From Pseudomonas chlororaphis subsp. aurantiaca (GTDB taxonomy: Bacteria > Pseudomonadota > Gammaproteobacteria > Pseudomonadales > Pseudomonadaceae): 64,000 nucleotides of DNA. The notes beneath the pieces were generated by a model. That model worked only from the letters and a program-made list of their open reading frames with translations. It had not been told where the DNA came from and did not search any database. The stretch is from the NCBI RefSeq assembly GCF_013466605.1, contig NZ_CP059162.1, positions 3,348,001-3,412,000 on the forward strand. Reading direction: 5' to 3'. Shown here piece by piece: positions 42,057-51,690 of the stretch; within the stretch, counting starts at the first letter, position 1; the number at the start of each line of letters is the position of its first letter. The position numbers were made by a program, and so were the translations under genes.

Positions 42057-45000
42057 ATGCGTCAGTCTTGGGAAACTTTGCAACAGGCACTGCAGTCTTT
42101 GAAGACACGTGATGACTACCAGGCATTCATTAAGGCCAATAGACAATACTTCCCACCAATGGGGGCGAGTGACGCTAATAACTGGCTGGGCATGAAGGGG
42201 AACGCGTGGGCTGATTTTACACGCGACCGATTCCAGGAAATAGACGCTGCGAGAAGAGAGATATCGTCAAGGACTAATGTCGCAGACGGACTGAAGAAGT
42301 ATGAGCAATCATTGGATAGTCTTATCAGTTATTTTAACAAAGAGGCCTTTAAAGTCCCGCCGGGAGATCCAAGGTTCAAGGATACTGCTGCAATGGCATA
42401 TCAGATTGATCGTTTTGCAGGATTAAATGTTTTGGATTATGCCAGAGCTGAGGTTTATTCCGGGGCTCAGCAATATTATCGCGACAATAAGGCAAATGGC
42501 ACGAGCGCTCCTGCATCCTCTGATGAAATTCTTGACTATTGGAAATCAATTTTAGGTAAGGACGAACCTGTGTCGCGTATCGCTAGCATTTTGGGCAAAG
42601 ACAAAAGCTGGATAGAGAATCATTCTATTTCTGATTTGCAGCGATTGGCTGTCAGCATGGGAGATGCTGGAAGTTTCGGTCTTATGACAGAGATTTTGGA
42701 AGAGAGAATTGAAAAAGCAAAAAAGTGGATGGATGTTGACTACAAAGACTTTCGCGAGAAGTTAGGAACAGGAGGGGGCCAAAAAACAGGCCGGGGCGAG
42801 ATTAAAATGTCGCAGATGTATTACGAAAATCGCCTCGGTCTGTACAGTGGAAAGTGCTACGCATTTTCCGTTCTGTATGCTATGGCCATGGTGGAAAATG
42901 GCGGAAAAGGTGTCGAAGCGCTGTTCAGTGAACTGGAAGAAAACGCTGATCGGTATATGGGGGTTACTGTCCGGGATAACAAGATGAGTGACTTCCGGAA
43001 TAGGCTGGATTTCATCTACTATTCTCCCGAGGTCTCCAATGTCCTTGGAAAGGGCCATGCAGGAAAGGGAGTAGATGGAGAATACAGCCTAAAGAATATT
43101 TTTAACGATCTTGCAAAGGAAGGTAGCCATGCGTCTTATATGATTGGGACAGGCAGTCATGCAATGGTTCTGGCGACCCTGGTCGACGCGAATGGAACTC
43201 GGAAGTACATGTTTTTCGATCCAAACTACGGTTCAATTCCTTTCACAAACCTGGATGTTGCTCTCAGCAAGGTGACTCAATATTTGGCGAGTAAGAAAGA
43301 TACCTATAATGTAAAAATGGTTAATGGCGAGGTGCGGTTGGATGTGACGAAATTGAGTAAAGACAGAGTTGAAAAGCTGTCCGCGCTCAATATGACGGGA
43401 GCCAGCACCGGAAAGTTGGGGGATATTGACGGTATTGGGCGTATGCCCCCGCCTTATGCGGGAGCGATGCCGGGAAACGACCCCGAAGCCACAGTCCGGC
43501 AAACCCTCGACGCCCAGCGCCAAGGCGAAGAGCTGGTGAAAGGCCTGGGCGAGGTGATGCATCAATCGAACCTCGACGAGCATACCTGGGCGCCTCTGCT
43601 CCAAAGCTATGACGATACCACCCATGAACTCACCTTTACCGACACCCAGTCGGCTGCGCATGAAGTCAAGACGGTCAAGGTGGAAGACTCGCGCCTGCGC
43701 GAAGCGTTGCACTACGTGCGGGATCTGCCAGCCAAGATCAAGAAGGGCTTGACCATCGAGCACGGCCATTTCAAACCGATCGAAGGGGTGAGCCACCTGG
43801 ACGGCATGGAGGCGCTGAACGCCGGCATGGCCATGCAGACCATTATCGAGCTGATGCATGCGCAGCATCGTAACGAAGAGACTGAGGAGGGCAAAAAGGC
43901 CGAAGGGTTCTCCGAGTCGCTGGCGAAAACCCTTGAGGCCCATGTGTGGGTTAATGTCACCGGCTCGGCGATCGCCACGGTGAAGGACTTCAGCAAATTA
44001 GGCGGGTTGGTGGGGGATCTGCTCAAGGAGGGGGGCGAGTGGACCAAGCTGGGTGAAGGGCTCGCCAAGGTTGGCGAGGCCGTGGGTAAGGTGACGGAGG
44101 CCTTGGGGACCACAGTCGACGTAGTGAATGTCGGCTTCGATATCGCCGAGTTGGCCCAGGCCGAGACTTATGAACAGAAGGTCAGTTCCGGCGTCCAGCT
44201 GGGCCTGGATTCGCTCAATCTGGGGGTGGGCGCCGCCGGCATGATTGCGGCGGAGGTCGGTGCTGCGACCGCGGGGGCGTTTCTGGGCGCGCTGGCGGTG
44301 CCGCTCGCTGGCCTCGGCATTGGTATCGGTGCGCTGGTGGAAGATCTAGTGGCACTCTATGCAGAACATTACAAGATCAGCGGTGCATTCGACCAGCTTA
44401 GCGCGAACTACCAGGCGAAAGGCTATAAGCTCGATGACCAGGGCAATATGATACCGCTGGACGGCGTGACGATCAGCGAGTTGGATCTGGTCCACAATAC
44501 CGTGACCTTCGGCAAAAACACCTTTAAGTCAGACTACGACAAACTCCAGTGGGACCTGCATGAAGGGTTCGGCGTCAACGGCGGTAAGCAGAACCGTCAT
44601 GCCTGGGACACCGTGCAGTTGGAGGACAAGTATAAGGGCCGCAAGGTGGTGGTGCTGCCCTTCGCGCCGAACCAGACCAGCTCGCTTAACTATGACCCGA
44701 TGGTGGGCGGAACCACGGGCACCGCTCTCTTTAACATGAACGGTAAAGAGGTAATGAAAGACGATGGCACGATGGGCACTATCGTTTTCTCGCCCCGCCA
44801 AGGCAAAGTGATGAGTTACAGCGAATGGCGTCGGGAGTTCTTCAACACCCGCGTCGACGTGCAGCTGGGCAAGGATAGTGTGAGCCTAGTGATGCCGGCT
44901 ATGAAGCATTTGGACCCGGGCGGCATCGCCTATAAACCGCCCTACGCCATGAATTACAGCATCCACGGCGACGGCGGCCAATATACGTTGAATGTCAGCA

Positions 45001-48000
45001 ATTATGGCCAGGCCTGGCTGTATGAACAGGATGCGAACGCTCCCTCGACCTGGGTGTTGTACGATCAAAAGAACGGCGATATCCGCTTTGATGGAGGGTA
45101 TGTCCATATCGGCACCGCAACCGTATGGCTGGAGAAGCCGGCTGCCACCAAGCTCTATGTTTATCGTCAAAACGGTGAGGTGATTCACATCGACATGAGC
45201 GATGTGAACAAACCGAAAACGGAAGTCGTCGACTTCATCGCCGACAATAAGTATGTCCAGGCGCACATATACCGAAACAGATACTCATCGCTGATCGAGG
45301 ATCTGGACGAAAAAGTCAGAAGTCTGAACCTGGGGTCAGCGACGGTCAATTGGCAACTTGACGGGAAGGCAATGACGGGACACTTTGTCCGCGGAACCAA
45401 GTACGTCACAGTCTTTTGGCCCGATGATGGAACCGCATCGGCGGGAACGATCTGGCACTATCGGCCTAATCGCATTGCGGCTAAACGCATGGAGGGGGAA
45501 GGGCTTGGGGGAGGGTTTTGGGATCCTGAACATTCTACCGCCCTGTCTGACGATGCGTTCGCAGGCTTCCATGCCGACTATTTCAAACAACATCCCAATA
45601 CCTCTCTGGGCGACTTGGTGAGCGAGGCAAATCGTCGGGGGGTCAAAGACTTTGATGTGGTCGGTATGCCCGTCCAGGGTCAGCTAATGTCCGGTCGATA
45701 CAGCGCCCAATCCAAGTCACTGGTTAGCGTTGACAAGCAAGGTCAGATCTGGGATTTGATGACAGGGGTGACCCCTGCCGTGGCCATCATCGGTTTCACC
45801 GAGGAGTGGTTCAAAGCACATTTAGGCCAATCGTTCCAAAACCTGCTCAATCAAATGGAACAACTGGCGCATTCACGCAGCGGGTTCGACGTGATCGGTA
45901 TGCCGGGCATGTCTGCTGGTGATGGGCCGCTAAACGGCCACTATGATACGAAGACGAAAATATTCACAGCCACCAAACCAGACGGGGTGATCTTCGGTTA
46001 TAACAACAGCACCCATGAGCTTGAACTACCGGGCTTTGATACGACATGGTTCAAGAATAATGGCGGCACCGCCGAGAACATGTTCAGCAGTATGTTGAAA
46101 TATGCACAAGATCATGACATGCATAAATTCTTTGTGCGCCACATGCCTTGTGTTACTCCAAAATACCAATGGCTGCCGACTTCGAATACTCTCGACGGCC
46201 TCTACGATGATACAACCAAGACCTTGTCTGGTATTGACAAGGCCGGGATCGCATGGACGCTATCGGCGTCGAATTCTTTACACTTAGTTGGCTACACCGC
46301 AAACTATTTCGCAGGTTTTGTTGGCTGGGTGAAAAATGACCCGAGTATGCTGATCTTCCATGCACGCGACGTTGGCAGCACGAGCTTCCAGGTAAGCGGC
46401 ATGCCGCTCAAATCCGGCGACGTCGTGTCTGGTAACTTCGATGGTAAAGACTGGTATCTCGTTGGTAAGTCGGGTGAGATCAAGCAATATAGCCGGGATA
46501 GCGTGGATTTGCTCTCAGGCGCTTTCATCGGTGTGAGCAACGATTGGGTCAAGCAGCATCAGGCTAACCTGGCTGCAGCGTTGGCACAAACCGCTGAGGC
46601 GAACGGTGGCAAGCCTTTTACTGTGCAATGGCAAAGTGGTGAGACACTGCTGACCGGCAATTACTCGCCCAGCTCGCGTACCGTCACGGCCCAATGGCCA
46701 CCTCATAGCCCAAATGCTGGCGAAATCTGGCAATTCGACGACAATCTGCAGAAATCCCCCCTCCTCGGTGTCAGCAACGACTGGATCTTGGGACACCAGA
46801 CGAGCCTGGCTTATGACTTGGCGCAGCTTGCCAAAAACAATAAGGTCAGCTCAATCCTGATTCCTCTCTCCGGGAATGCCGATCAAGGCGCGATGGCTTG
46901 GTATGACGCCGAACAACAAGCCATCATCGTGAATAAGGGCCCACAGGGCGCGGCCACCTATCTGGGTTACGCTGCTGGGGTCAACTGGTTGTTCGACGCA
47001 AAAACCGGTCAGCTGTTTGCCGCCAGCGCAGAACCTGTACATGACTTTCCTGCCGGCACGCTTGCAAACTCGGACGCACTCTACCAAGCAGCACCCGCGG
47101 CGGCGGAGCGGATGTTCACTTCCCTGGGCAAGCTGAGCTCGGCGGGTATCGCGGGCAACACAATCGTGGTGGAGACCGACGAAGGGCTGCAACTGGGGAT
47201 GGACCTGGACCACCCTGGTCAGGCTCGTTTGCTGAAGGTTGGGCCGAAATGGTTGGCTGCACATGGGCTAACCAATAGCGAGGACCCGAATAATGCGAAA
47301 ATACTAGAGCCGCTGACAAAGCGCTTTGAGTGTGGAGAGGTCGTGCCAGTCTCCTTCAAAACTGGTTTCACTTATTTTTACCGCCCGCAAAGCGGAACGT
47401 TCCAGTCTGGCGGCTCTGAGAAGGAACCAGGTGAGTACGTGGGTTTCAATACCACTACTGGAACACTTATTGTTTTCTATCCTACGGCTACGACTAACAA
47501 TCTGTTTACGGCGGGAGATATCAACTCGGTAAAGCATGCCGTCCGTTATGGGGATGTCGTTGGTTTGGATGGGCTGCGTGAAGAGGACATTGGAAAATTA
47601 CCCAAGATAGAGGGGGTGAATAGCTACCTGGTCATCACTGACGACGAGCTCACGTTCCGGGTGCAAGGCGACAAACCGCAGGTGTTGGAAGTGGGGCCGA
47701 AGTGGTTGGCGGCCCATCAGAGCGACGCCAACGCTTTGCCTGGGTTGCTCCAACGCTACGAGCACGACCAGACGATCCTGCTGCACGATGACAATGGGTA
47801 CGCCAGCTATGACGTGGCGTCCGGGAAAAGGACCCTGCTGGCCCAACAGCCGGATACCATACCGATGCTACCCACCAGGCCTGGACCGATTCGCCAGGAG
47901 CTGCTGGCGCAGGCCATGAGCACCTTCGTGCAGCCGGGTGTGGCGGGCAGTACCTCGGCCACGCCATGGACGACACCGGCCAACGTCGTGGTGCAGGCCT

Positions 48001-48035
48001 TGCCCTCCGTGCATCCGATGCTACGCCGGGTCTAA
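42057..48035 (+). CDS. Giant toxin: C58 cysteine protease, TcdA/TcdB-like translocation segment, C-terminal repeats
   Basis: 1,992 aa, AAGGA upstream. Residues 1-260 are helical. Residues about 260-430 look like a peptidase C58 (YopT/AvrPphB) domain: Cys267 in SGKCYAFSVLYAM, His368 in GTGSHAMVLA, Asp388 in MFFDPNYGSIPF. A proline/glycine linker follows (about 455-475). Residues about 640-775 resemble the pore-forming region of TcdA/TcdB, Mcf and FitD, with a hydrophobic core at 718-766 (LGALAVPLAGLGIGIGALVE). From about 1090 to the end, a repeat with GhxxxWhxxH, GMP, LxGxY and GxIW positions recurs about eight times. There is no signal peptide and no RTX GGxGxD repeat. The next four genes encode a type I secretion system, the likely exporter. 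GC rises from 24/60 (42421-42480) to 39/60 (43501-43560) around codon 450. Confidence 0.85.
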   Translation: MRQSWETLQQALQSLKTRDDYQAFIKANRQYFPPMGASDANNWLGMKGNAWADFTRDRFQEIDAARREISSRTNVADGLKKYEQSLDSLISYFNKEAFKVPPGDPRFKDTAAMAYQIDRFAGLNVLDYARAEVYSGAQQYYRDNKANGTSAPASSDEILDYWKSILGKDEPVSRIASILGKDKSWIENHSISDLQRLAVSMGDAGSFGLMTEILEERIEKAKKWMDVDYKDFREKLGTGGGQKTGRGEIKMSQMYYENRLGLYSGKCYAFSVLYAMAMVENGGKGVEALFSELEENADRYMGVTVRDNKMSDFRNRLDFIYYSPEVSNVLGKGHAGKGVDGEYSLKNIFNDLAKEGSHASYMIGTGSHAMVLATLVDANGTRKYMFFDPNYGSIPFTNLDVALSKVTQYLASKKDTYNVKMVNGEVRLDVTKLSKDRVEKLSALNMTGASTGKLGDIDGIGRMPPPYAGAMPGNDPEATVRQTLDAQRQGEELVKGLGEVMHQSNLDEHTWAPLLQSYDDTTHELTFTDTQSAAHEVKTVKVEDSRLREALHYVRDLPAKIKKGLTIEHGHFKPIEGVSHLDGMEALNAGMAMQTIIELMHAQHRNEETEEGKKAEGFSESLAKTLEAHVWVNVTGSAIATVKDFSKLGGLVGDLLKEGGEWTKLGEGLAKVGEAVGKVTEALGTTVDVVNVGFDIAELAQAETYEQKVSSGVQLGLDSLNLGVGAAGMIAAEVGAATAGAFLGALAVPLAGLGIGIGALVEDLVALYAEHYKISGAFDQLSANYQAKGYKLDDQGNMIPLDGVTISELDLVHNTVTFGKNTFKSDYDKLQWDLHEGFGVNGGKQNRHAWDTVQLEDKYKGRKVVVLPFAPNQTSSLNYDPMVGGTTGTALFNMNGKEVMKDDGTMGTIVFSPRQGKVMSYSEWRREFFNTRVDVQLGKDSVSLVMPAMKHLDPGGIAYKPPYAMNYSIHGDGGQYTLNVSNYGQAWLYEQDANAPSTWVLYDQKNGDIRFDGGYVHIGTATVWLEKPAATKLYVYRQNGEVIHIDMSDVNKPKTEVVDFIADNKYVQAHIYRNRYSSLIEDLDEKVRSLNLGSATVNWQLDGKAMTGHFVRGTKYVTVFWPDDGTASAGTIWHYRPNRIAAKRMEGEGLGGGFWDPEHSTALSDDAFAGFHADYFKQHPNTSLGDLVSEANRRGVKDFDVVGMPVQGQLMSGRYSAQSKSLVSVDKQGQIWDLMTGVTPAVAIIGFTEEWFKAHLGQSFQNLLNQMEQLAHSRSGFDVIGMPGMSAGDGPLNGHYDTKTKIFTATKPDGVIFGYNNSTHELELPGFDTTWFKNNGGTAENMFSSMLKYAQDHDMHKFFVRHMPCVTPKYQWLPTSNTLDGLYDDTTKTLSGIDKAGIAWTLSASNSLHLVGYTANYFAGFVGWVKNDPSMLIFHARDVGSTSFQVSGMPLKSGDVVSGNFDGKDWYLVGKSGEIKQYSRDSVDLLSGAFIGVSNDWVKQHQANLAAALAQTAEANGGKPFTVQWQSGETLLTGNYSPSSRTVTAQWPPHSPNAGEIWQFDDNLQKSPLLGVSNDWILGHQTSLAYDLAQLAKNNKVSSILIPLSGNADQGAMAWYDAEQQAIIVNKGPQGAATYLGYAAGVNWLFDAKTGQLFAASAEPVHDFPAGTLANSDALYQAAPAAAERMFTSLGKLSSAGIAGNTIVVETDEGLQLGMDLDHPGQARLLKVGPKWLAAHGLTNSEDPNNAKILEPLTKRFECGEVVPVSFKTGFTYFYRPQSGTFQSGGSEKEPGEYVGFNTTTGTLIVFYPTATTNNLFTAGDINSVKHAVRYGDVVGLDGLREEDIGKLPKIEGVNSYLVITDDELTFRVQGDKPQVLEVGPKWLAAHQSDANALPGLLQRYEHDQTILLHDDNGYASYDVASGKRTLLAQQPDTIPMLPTRPGPIRQELLAQAMSTFVQPGVAGSTSATPWTTPANVVVQALPSVHPMLRRV

Positions 48036-48072
48036 GCCAAGTCTCTAGTTCATTAGATCTGTCGATCTCTTT

Positions 48073-48098
48073 CGGGCGGTGGTTTTTCCACCCGCCCG
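48073..48098 (+). promoter_or_regulatory. Hairpin between the toxin and TolC-like genes
   Basis: CGGGCGGTGG and CCACCCGCCCG pair with one bulge around a T5 loop. No T-run follows, so it may only weaken read-through or separate mRNA stability of the toxin and exporter parts. Confidence 0.4.
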
Positions 48099-48172
48099 TT
48101 AGGGTTGTGGCCGTGTATCAGTGGTCTTTCATAATGAGACCGGTGATTTCGTTTAAAGAATCGGAGTGTCTA

Positions 48173-49504
48173 TTGCAAGCAATTAAATACAGTGTGTTAC
48201 CCATAGCCCTTGTATTCTCTTTAATAACCAAGACCGTTGTCGCCGCCGATCTACTCTCGGTGTATCAAGCCGCCCAAACCTACGATACGACCTTTGCGGC
48301 GGCGGCCGCGGCGTTACGCGTGGGGCAGGAAAAAAACCAACAAGCCACGGCCTTATGGCTGCCGAAAATCAATTTGACTTCCAACTACGGCCTTAACGAT
48401 ACCGAAGCAAGTCCCAGCCAGAAGTTTCGCAATCAGGATGAACACGCCACGACCTGGGGTTACGGTGTTTCCCTTAGTCAGCCCATTTACGATACGCAGG
48501 TCAGTGTCGGCTCCCATCAATTGAATGACCAGGCGAAGTTAGCGGTGGTGCAGTTCGAGAATGCTGCGCAAGAGCTGATTTTGCGGGTGGTCAAAGTGTA
48601 TTTGGATGTGCTGCTGTCTCAGGACAAGTTGGAGATGGTGCGAGCGCAAAAAGAGGCCGTTTCGCAACAGCTGGATCAGGCCAAGCAAAGCTTTGACGCT
48701 GGGGCTTCGACGATTGTCGATATCCAGGAAGCTCAGGCGCGTTATGACGGCATCATCGCTTCTGAAATTGCCGCACAGAATGACCTCGCCGTCAGCCGGA
48801 ATGCCTTTACCGAATTGACGGGGATGCCCGCCGAGGGCCTGGGGGAGCTCAATCAACACATGGTCGCGCGCGGACCGCAGCCGGCGGACGTCAACGAGTG
48901 GTTGGCGCGGGGCGCGGCGAACGGGCTGAAGATCCAGGAGAAACGGATCGCCCTCTCGATTAAAGCAGCCGAGCCCAATAAATATGGGGCCTGGCGAGAG
49001 TCGACGGTGAGTTTGCAAGCCGGTTATGACGACGGTCGCAAAAGCTCTACGAGCGCGCTCACTCCCGATCAAACGCAAAGCACGTATATCGGGCTCAAAC
49101 TCAACGTCCCCCTGTATACCGGCGGTAACAATAGTTCCAAGTTACGCGAGGCACTGGCGGAGAAAGAGCAAGCCGAAGATGAACTGGAGACGTCACGGCG
49201 TGAGACCGCCCTGGAGATCAAGCGGGCCTTTCTGGGGGTGACGACAGGCGCTTCGCAGATTAGCGCGTTGAAACAGGCGCTGGTCTCGGCCCAGAGTTCG
49301 CTGGCGTCGACCAAGTTGGGGCGTGAGGCGGGCACCCGTACCACCCTGGATGTCCTCAATGCCGAGCAGCAACTCTACTCGACCCGCAAAGACCTGGCCG
49401 AGGCGCGTTACACCTACCTGCAAAACCGCCTGAAACTCACCGCGTCGGTCGGCGAGCTCTCATTACACGATCTGCAAGTGGCCAATGCCGCGCTCCATTC
49501 GTGA
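48173..49504 (+). CDS. TolC-like outer-membrane channel of the toxin type I secretion system
   Basis: 443 aa from a TTG at 48173, preceded six bases earlier by GGAG. This start gives an ideal signal peptide (QAIKYSVLPIALVFSLITKT, cut after VVAA). An in-frame ATG at 48134 lacks a ribosome site and would bury the signal. The mature protein has two outer-membrane efflux repeats: DLLSVYQAAQTYDTTFAAAA and SFDAGASTIVDIQEAQARYD in the first, then LGREAGTRTTLDVLNAEQQL and TYLQNRLKLTASVG in the second. It is the outer-membrane exit for the toxin and corresponds in role to FitE or TolC. Confidence 0.88.
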   Translation: MQAIKYSVLPIALVFSLITKTVVAADLLSVYQAAQTYDTTFAAAAAALRVGQEKNQQATALWLPKINLTSNYGLNDTEASPSQKFRNQDEHATTWGYGVSLSQPIYDTQVSVGSHQLNDQAKLAVVQFENAAQELILRVVKVYLDVLLSQDKLEMVRAQKEAVSQQLDQAKQSFDAGASTIVDIQEAQARYDGIIASEIAAQNDLAVSRNAFTELTGMPAEGLGELNQHMVARGPQPADVNEWLARGAANGLKIQEKRIALSIKAAEPNKYGAWRESTVSLQAGYDDGRKSSTSALTPDQTQSTYIGLKLNVPLYTGGNNSSKLREALAEKEQAEDELETSRRETALEIKRAFLGVTTGASQISALKQALVSAQSSLASTKLGREAGTRTTLDVLNAEQQLYSTRKDLAEARYTYLQNRLKLTASVGELSLHDLQVANAALHS

Positions 49505-49542
49505 TCGGCCAATAACTGCTATTCAAACTTACTGATAATGTG

Positions 49543-51690
49543 ATGACTGAAAAAATAACCTTGGAAACAAGCTCGGCGCTCGCGTGTGCCCGTTGCTTGT
49601 TGCAGTTGGCAGGAATCGATGTGGGGGCGCTGGATGACGAAGCGGCTCAATCATTGGAAGTGCCTGCGTCATTAAAGGCGGCGCTGGCCGATTTGGCCCG
49701 TCGGCAAAGCGTGAAGCTCGCGCTAAAAAAGTGCCGCTGGACGCAGCTGAAACCAGGACAATTACCACTGGCCTATCGCCGGGTGGACGGCAGCTTTGCC
49801 GTCCTGGCGCGCCTCTCGAATGAGCAGGCGTTGGTCCAGCTGGCCGATCAAGCGAACCCGGTGCTCATGACCCCGGCGCAACTCGAGGAGGACTGGGCTG
49901 GGGAGATCTTGACCCTTGATATGGCGGCGCTGCGTTTTGACATACGCTGGTTTATTCCGGCGTTTGCCCAGCATAAGCGCTTGCTGCTGGAAGTGTTGTT
50001 GTTCTCGTTCCTGCTGCAAATCCTCGCCCTGTTATCACCCTTGGCGTTTCAAGTGGTGATGGATAAGGTCATCGTCCACGAGGCGCTCGCCACCCTGGAT
50101 GTGATTGCCCTGGGCTTGATCGCTGCGGCGCTGGTCGAAGTGCTACTTAAGGGATTACGCGAATACCTGCTAAGCCATACCTCGGCGCGCATCGATGCGA
50201 AGCTGGGCGGCGATCTGGTCAGTCACCTGCTGGGCTTGCCCCTGGCGTTTTTTCGCAGCCGCTCGGTGGGCGTGATTGTGTCGCGGGTCCGCGAGGCGGA
50301 CACGATCCGCGAGTTCCTCACTGGCGCGGCGATGGGGCTCAGCGTGGACCTGCTCTTCACCGTGGTGTTCTTGCTGGTGATGTCGCTGTTGTCGCTCAAG
50401 CTGACGTGCCTGGTGCTGCTGTCGTTACCGGTTTACGCGCTGATCGCCGGCGCCAGTACGCCCTTCCTGCAACAACGCATCGAGACCCTGTTTCATCACG
50501 GGGCGCGCAGCTCCAGTCTGTTGGCCGAGTCCCTGGGCGGGATCGAGACGATCAAGGGGCTGGCGGTGGAGCCGCGCATGCAACGCCGCTGGGAAGCCAT
50601 TACCCGCGATCAGGTCGGCAGCGGCTTTCAGACCCAGAGCTTGCAGACCCTGATCAATCAGGCCGTGCAGTGGGTGCAAAAGCTCGTTTCGGTGTTGATT
50701 TTATGGATCGGCGCCAACGAGGTGTTGGCGTTGCATCTCACGGTCGGCCAACTGATCGCCTTCAACATGCTGGCCAACCATGCGAGCCAACCGGTCAGCC
50801 GGCTGGTCGAGTTATGGCAGCAGTTCGTCCAGGCGCGCGTCGCGGTGGATCGCCTGGGGGACATTCTGAACCTGCCGGTCGAACAGGACGGTGGGCAGCG
50901 CCGTTTGCCACACCAGCTGCAAGGAGCCATCGAGTTACAGGACGTACAGTTCAGGTACCGGCCCGATCTGCCCCTGACGCTGGATGGTATTTCTCTCTCC
51001 ATCCGCGCCGGTGAAACGCTGGGCGTCGTGGGCCCTTCCGGTTCGGGTAAATCGACCTTGACCCGCCTGATGCAGAAACTGTATTTGCCGCAAGCGGGCA
51101 GCATCCTGATCGATGGCGAGCTCTTGGATGAACTGCAACCGGTGGCGTTGCGCCAACACATCGGTGTGGTACTGCAGGAGAATTTTCTGTTCCAGCGCAG
51201 TGTGCGTGACAACATCGCCCTGCGGGCGCCGACCGCCGCGTTGGAGGACGTGATGCGGGTTGCCAAGCTGGCCGGCGCGCACGACTTCATCCTCAAATTG
51301 CCGATGGGCTACGACACCCTGATCGCCGAGGGCGGCACCTCGCTCTCCGGTGGGCAACGCCAGCGGCTGGCGATCGCGCGGGCGCTGCTGACCAACCCGA
51401 GGATTCTGATCTTCGATGAAGCGACCAGCGCGCTCGACGAGGAATCCCAAGCGATCATTCGCGACAACATGCCGCAGATCGCCCACGGCCGCACCGTCAT
51501 TGTGATTGCCCATCGCCTCTCCACAGTGCGCGATTGCGATCGCATCATCGTCCTGGATAAGGGCCGGATCAGCGAAGCCGGCAGTCATGCCCAGCTCATG
51601 GCGCTGGAGGGCACTTACCGGCGCCTGTGGCAATTACAAGAAGACCTTTCTTCGGAAGACCTTTCTTCGGAACACGATCATGATCATTGA
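49543..51690 (+). CDS. Type I secretion ABC transporter 1 (RtxB/FitA-like)
   Basis: 715 aa (ATG at 49543; a GTG one codon earlier is possible). Residues 1-130 are a C39-like domain in which the active-site region is degenerate: no DCG motif, and GSFAVL where a catalytic His is expected. It therefore binds substrate and does not cut a GG leader. Six membrane segments follow (about 150-420). The ATPase has Walker A GPSGSGKST, signature LSGGQRQR, Walker B ILIFDEATSALD and the H-loop IAHRLS, all intact. The tail SSEDLSSEHDHDH is coded by a 15-bp tandem repeat plus a His/Asp run. It overlaps the adaptor gene by 11 bases. Confidence 0.9.
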   Translation: MTEKITLETSSALACARCLLQLAGIDVGALDDEAAQSLEVPASLKAALADLARRQSVKLALKKCRWTQLKPGQLPLAYRRVDGSFAVLARLSNEQALVQLADQANPVLMTPAQLEEDWAGEILTLDMAALRFDIRWFIPAFAQHKRLLLEVLLFSFLLQILALLSPLAFQVVMDKVIVHEALATLDVIALGLIAAALVEVLLKGLREYLLSHTSARIDAKLGGDLVSHLLGLPLAFFRSRSVGVIVSRVREADTIREFLTGAAMGLSVDLLFTVVFLLVMSLLSLKLTCLVLLSLPVYALIAGASTPFLQQRIETLFHHGARSSSLLAESLGGIETIKGLAVEPRMQRRWEAITRDQVGSGFQTQSLQTLINQAVQWVQKLVSVLILWIGANEVLALHLTVGQLIAFNMLANHASQPVSRLVELWQQFVQARVAVDRLGDILNLPVEQDGGQRRLPHQLQGAIELQDVQFRYRPDLPLTLDGISLSIRAGETLGVVGPSGSGKSTLTRLMQKLYLPQAGSILIDGELLDELQPVALRQHIGVVLQENFLFQRSVRDNIALRAPTAALEDVMRVAKLAGAHDFILKLPMGYDTLIAEGGTSLSGGQRQRLAIARALLTNPRILIFDEATSALDEESQAIIRDNMPQIAHGRTVIVIAHRLSTVRDCDRIIVLDKGRISEAGSHAQLMALEGTYRRLWQLQEDLSSEDLSSEHDHDH
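51640..51669 (+). repeat. 15-bp tandem repeat at the 3' end of ABC gene 1
   Basis: GAAGACCTTTCTTCG occurs twice in direct succession, adding five codons to the C-terminal tail. Probably slippage; it also sits just before the adaptor's ribosome site. Confidence 0.85.

Noticed and set aside
42057..48035. RTX toxin with calcium-binding nonapeptides
   Set aside because: No GGxGxDxLx repeats in the translation, and no acyltransferase gene nearby, although the exporter is RTX-like.
42057..48035. Direct identification as FitD or Mcf
   Set aside because: The exporter set resembles Fit, but the protein is about 1,000 residues shorter than I recall for FitD and starts with a C58-like domain; only a shared pore region is supported.
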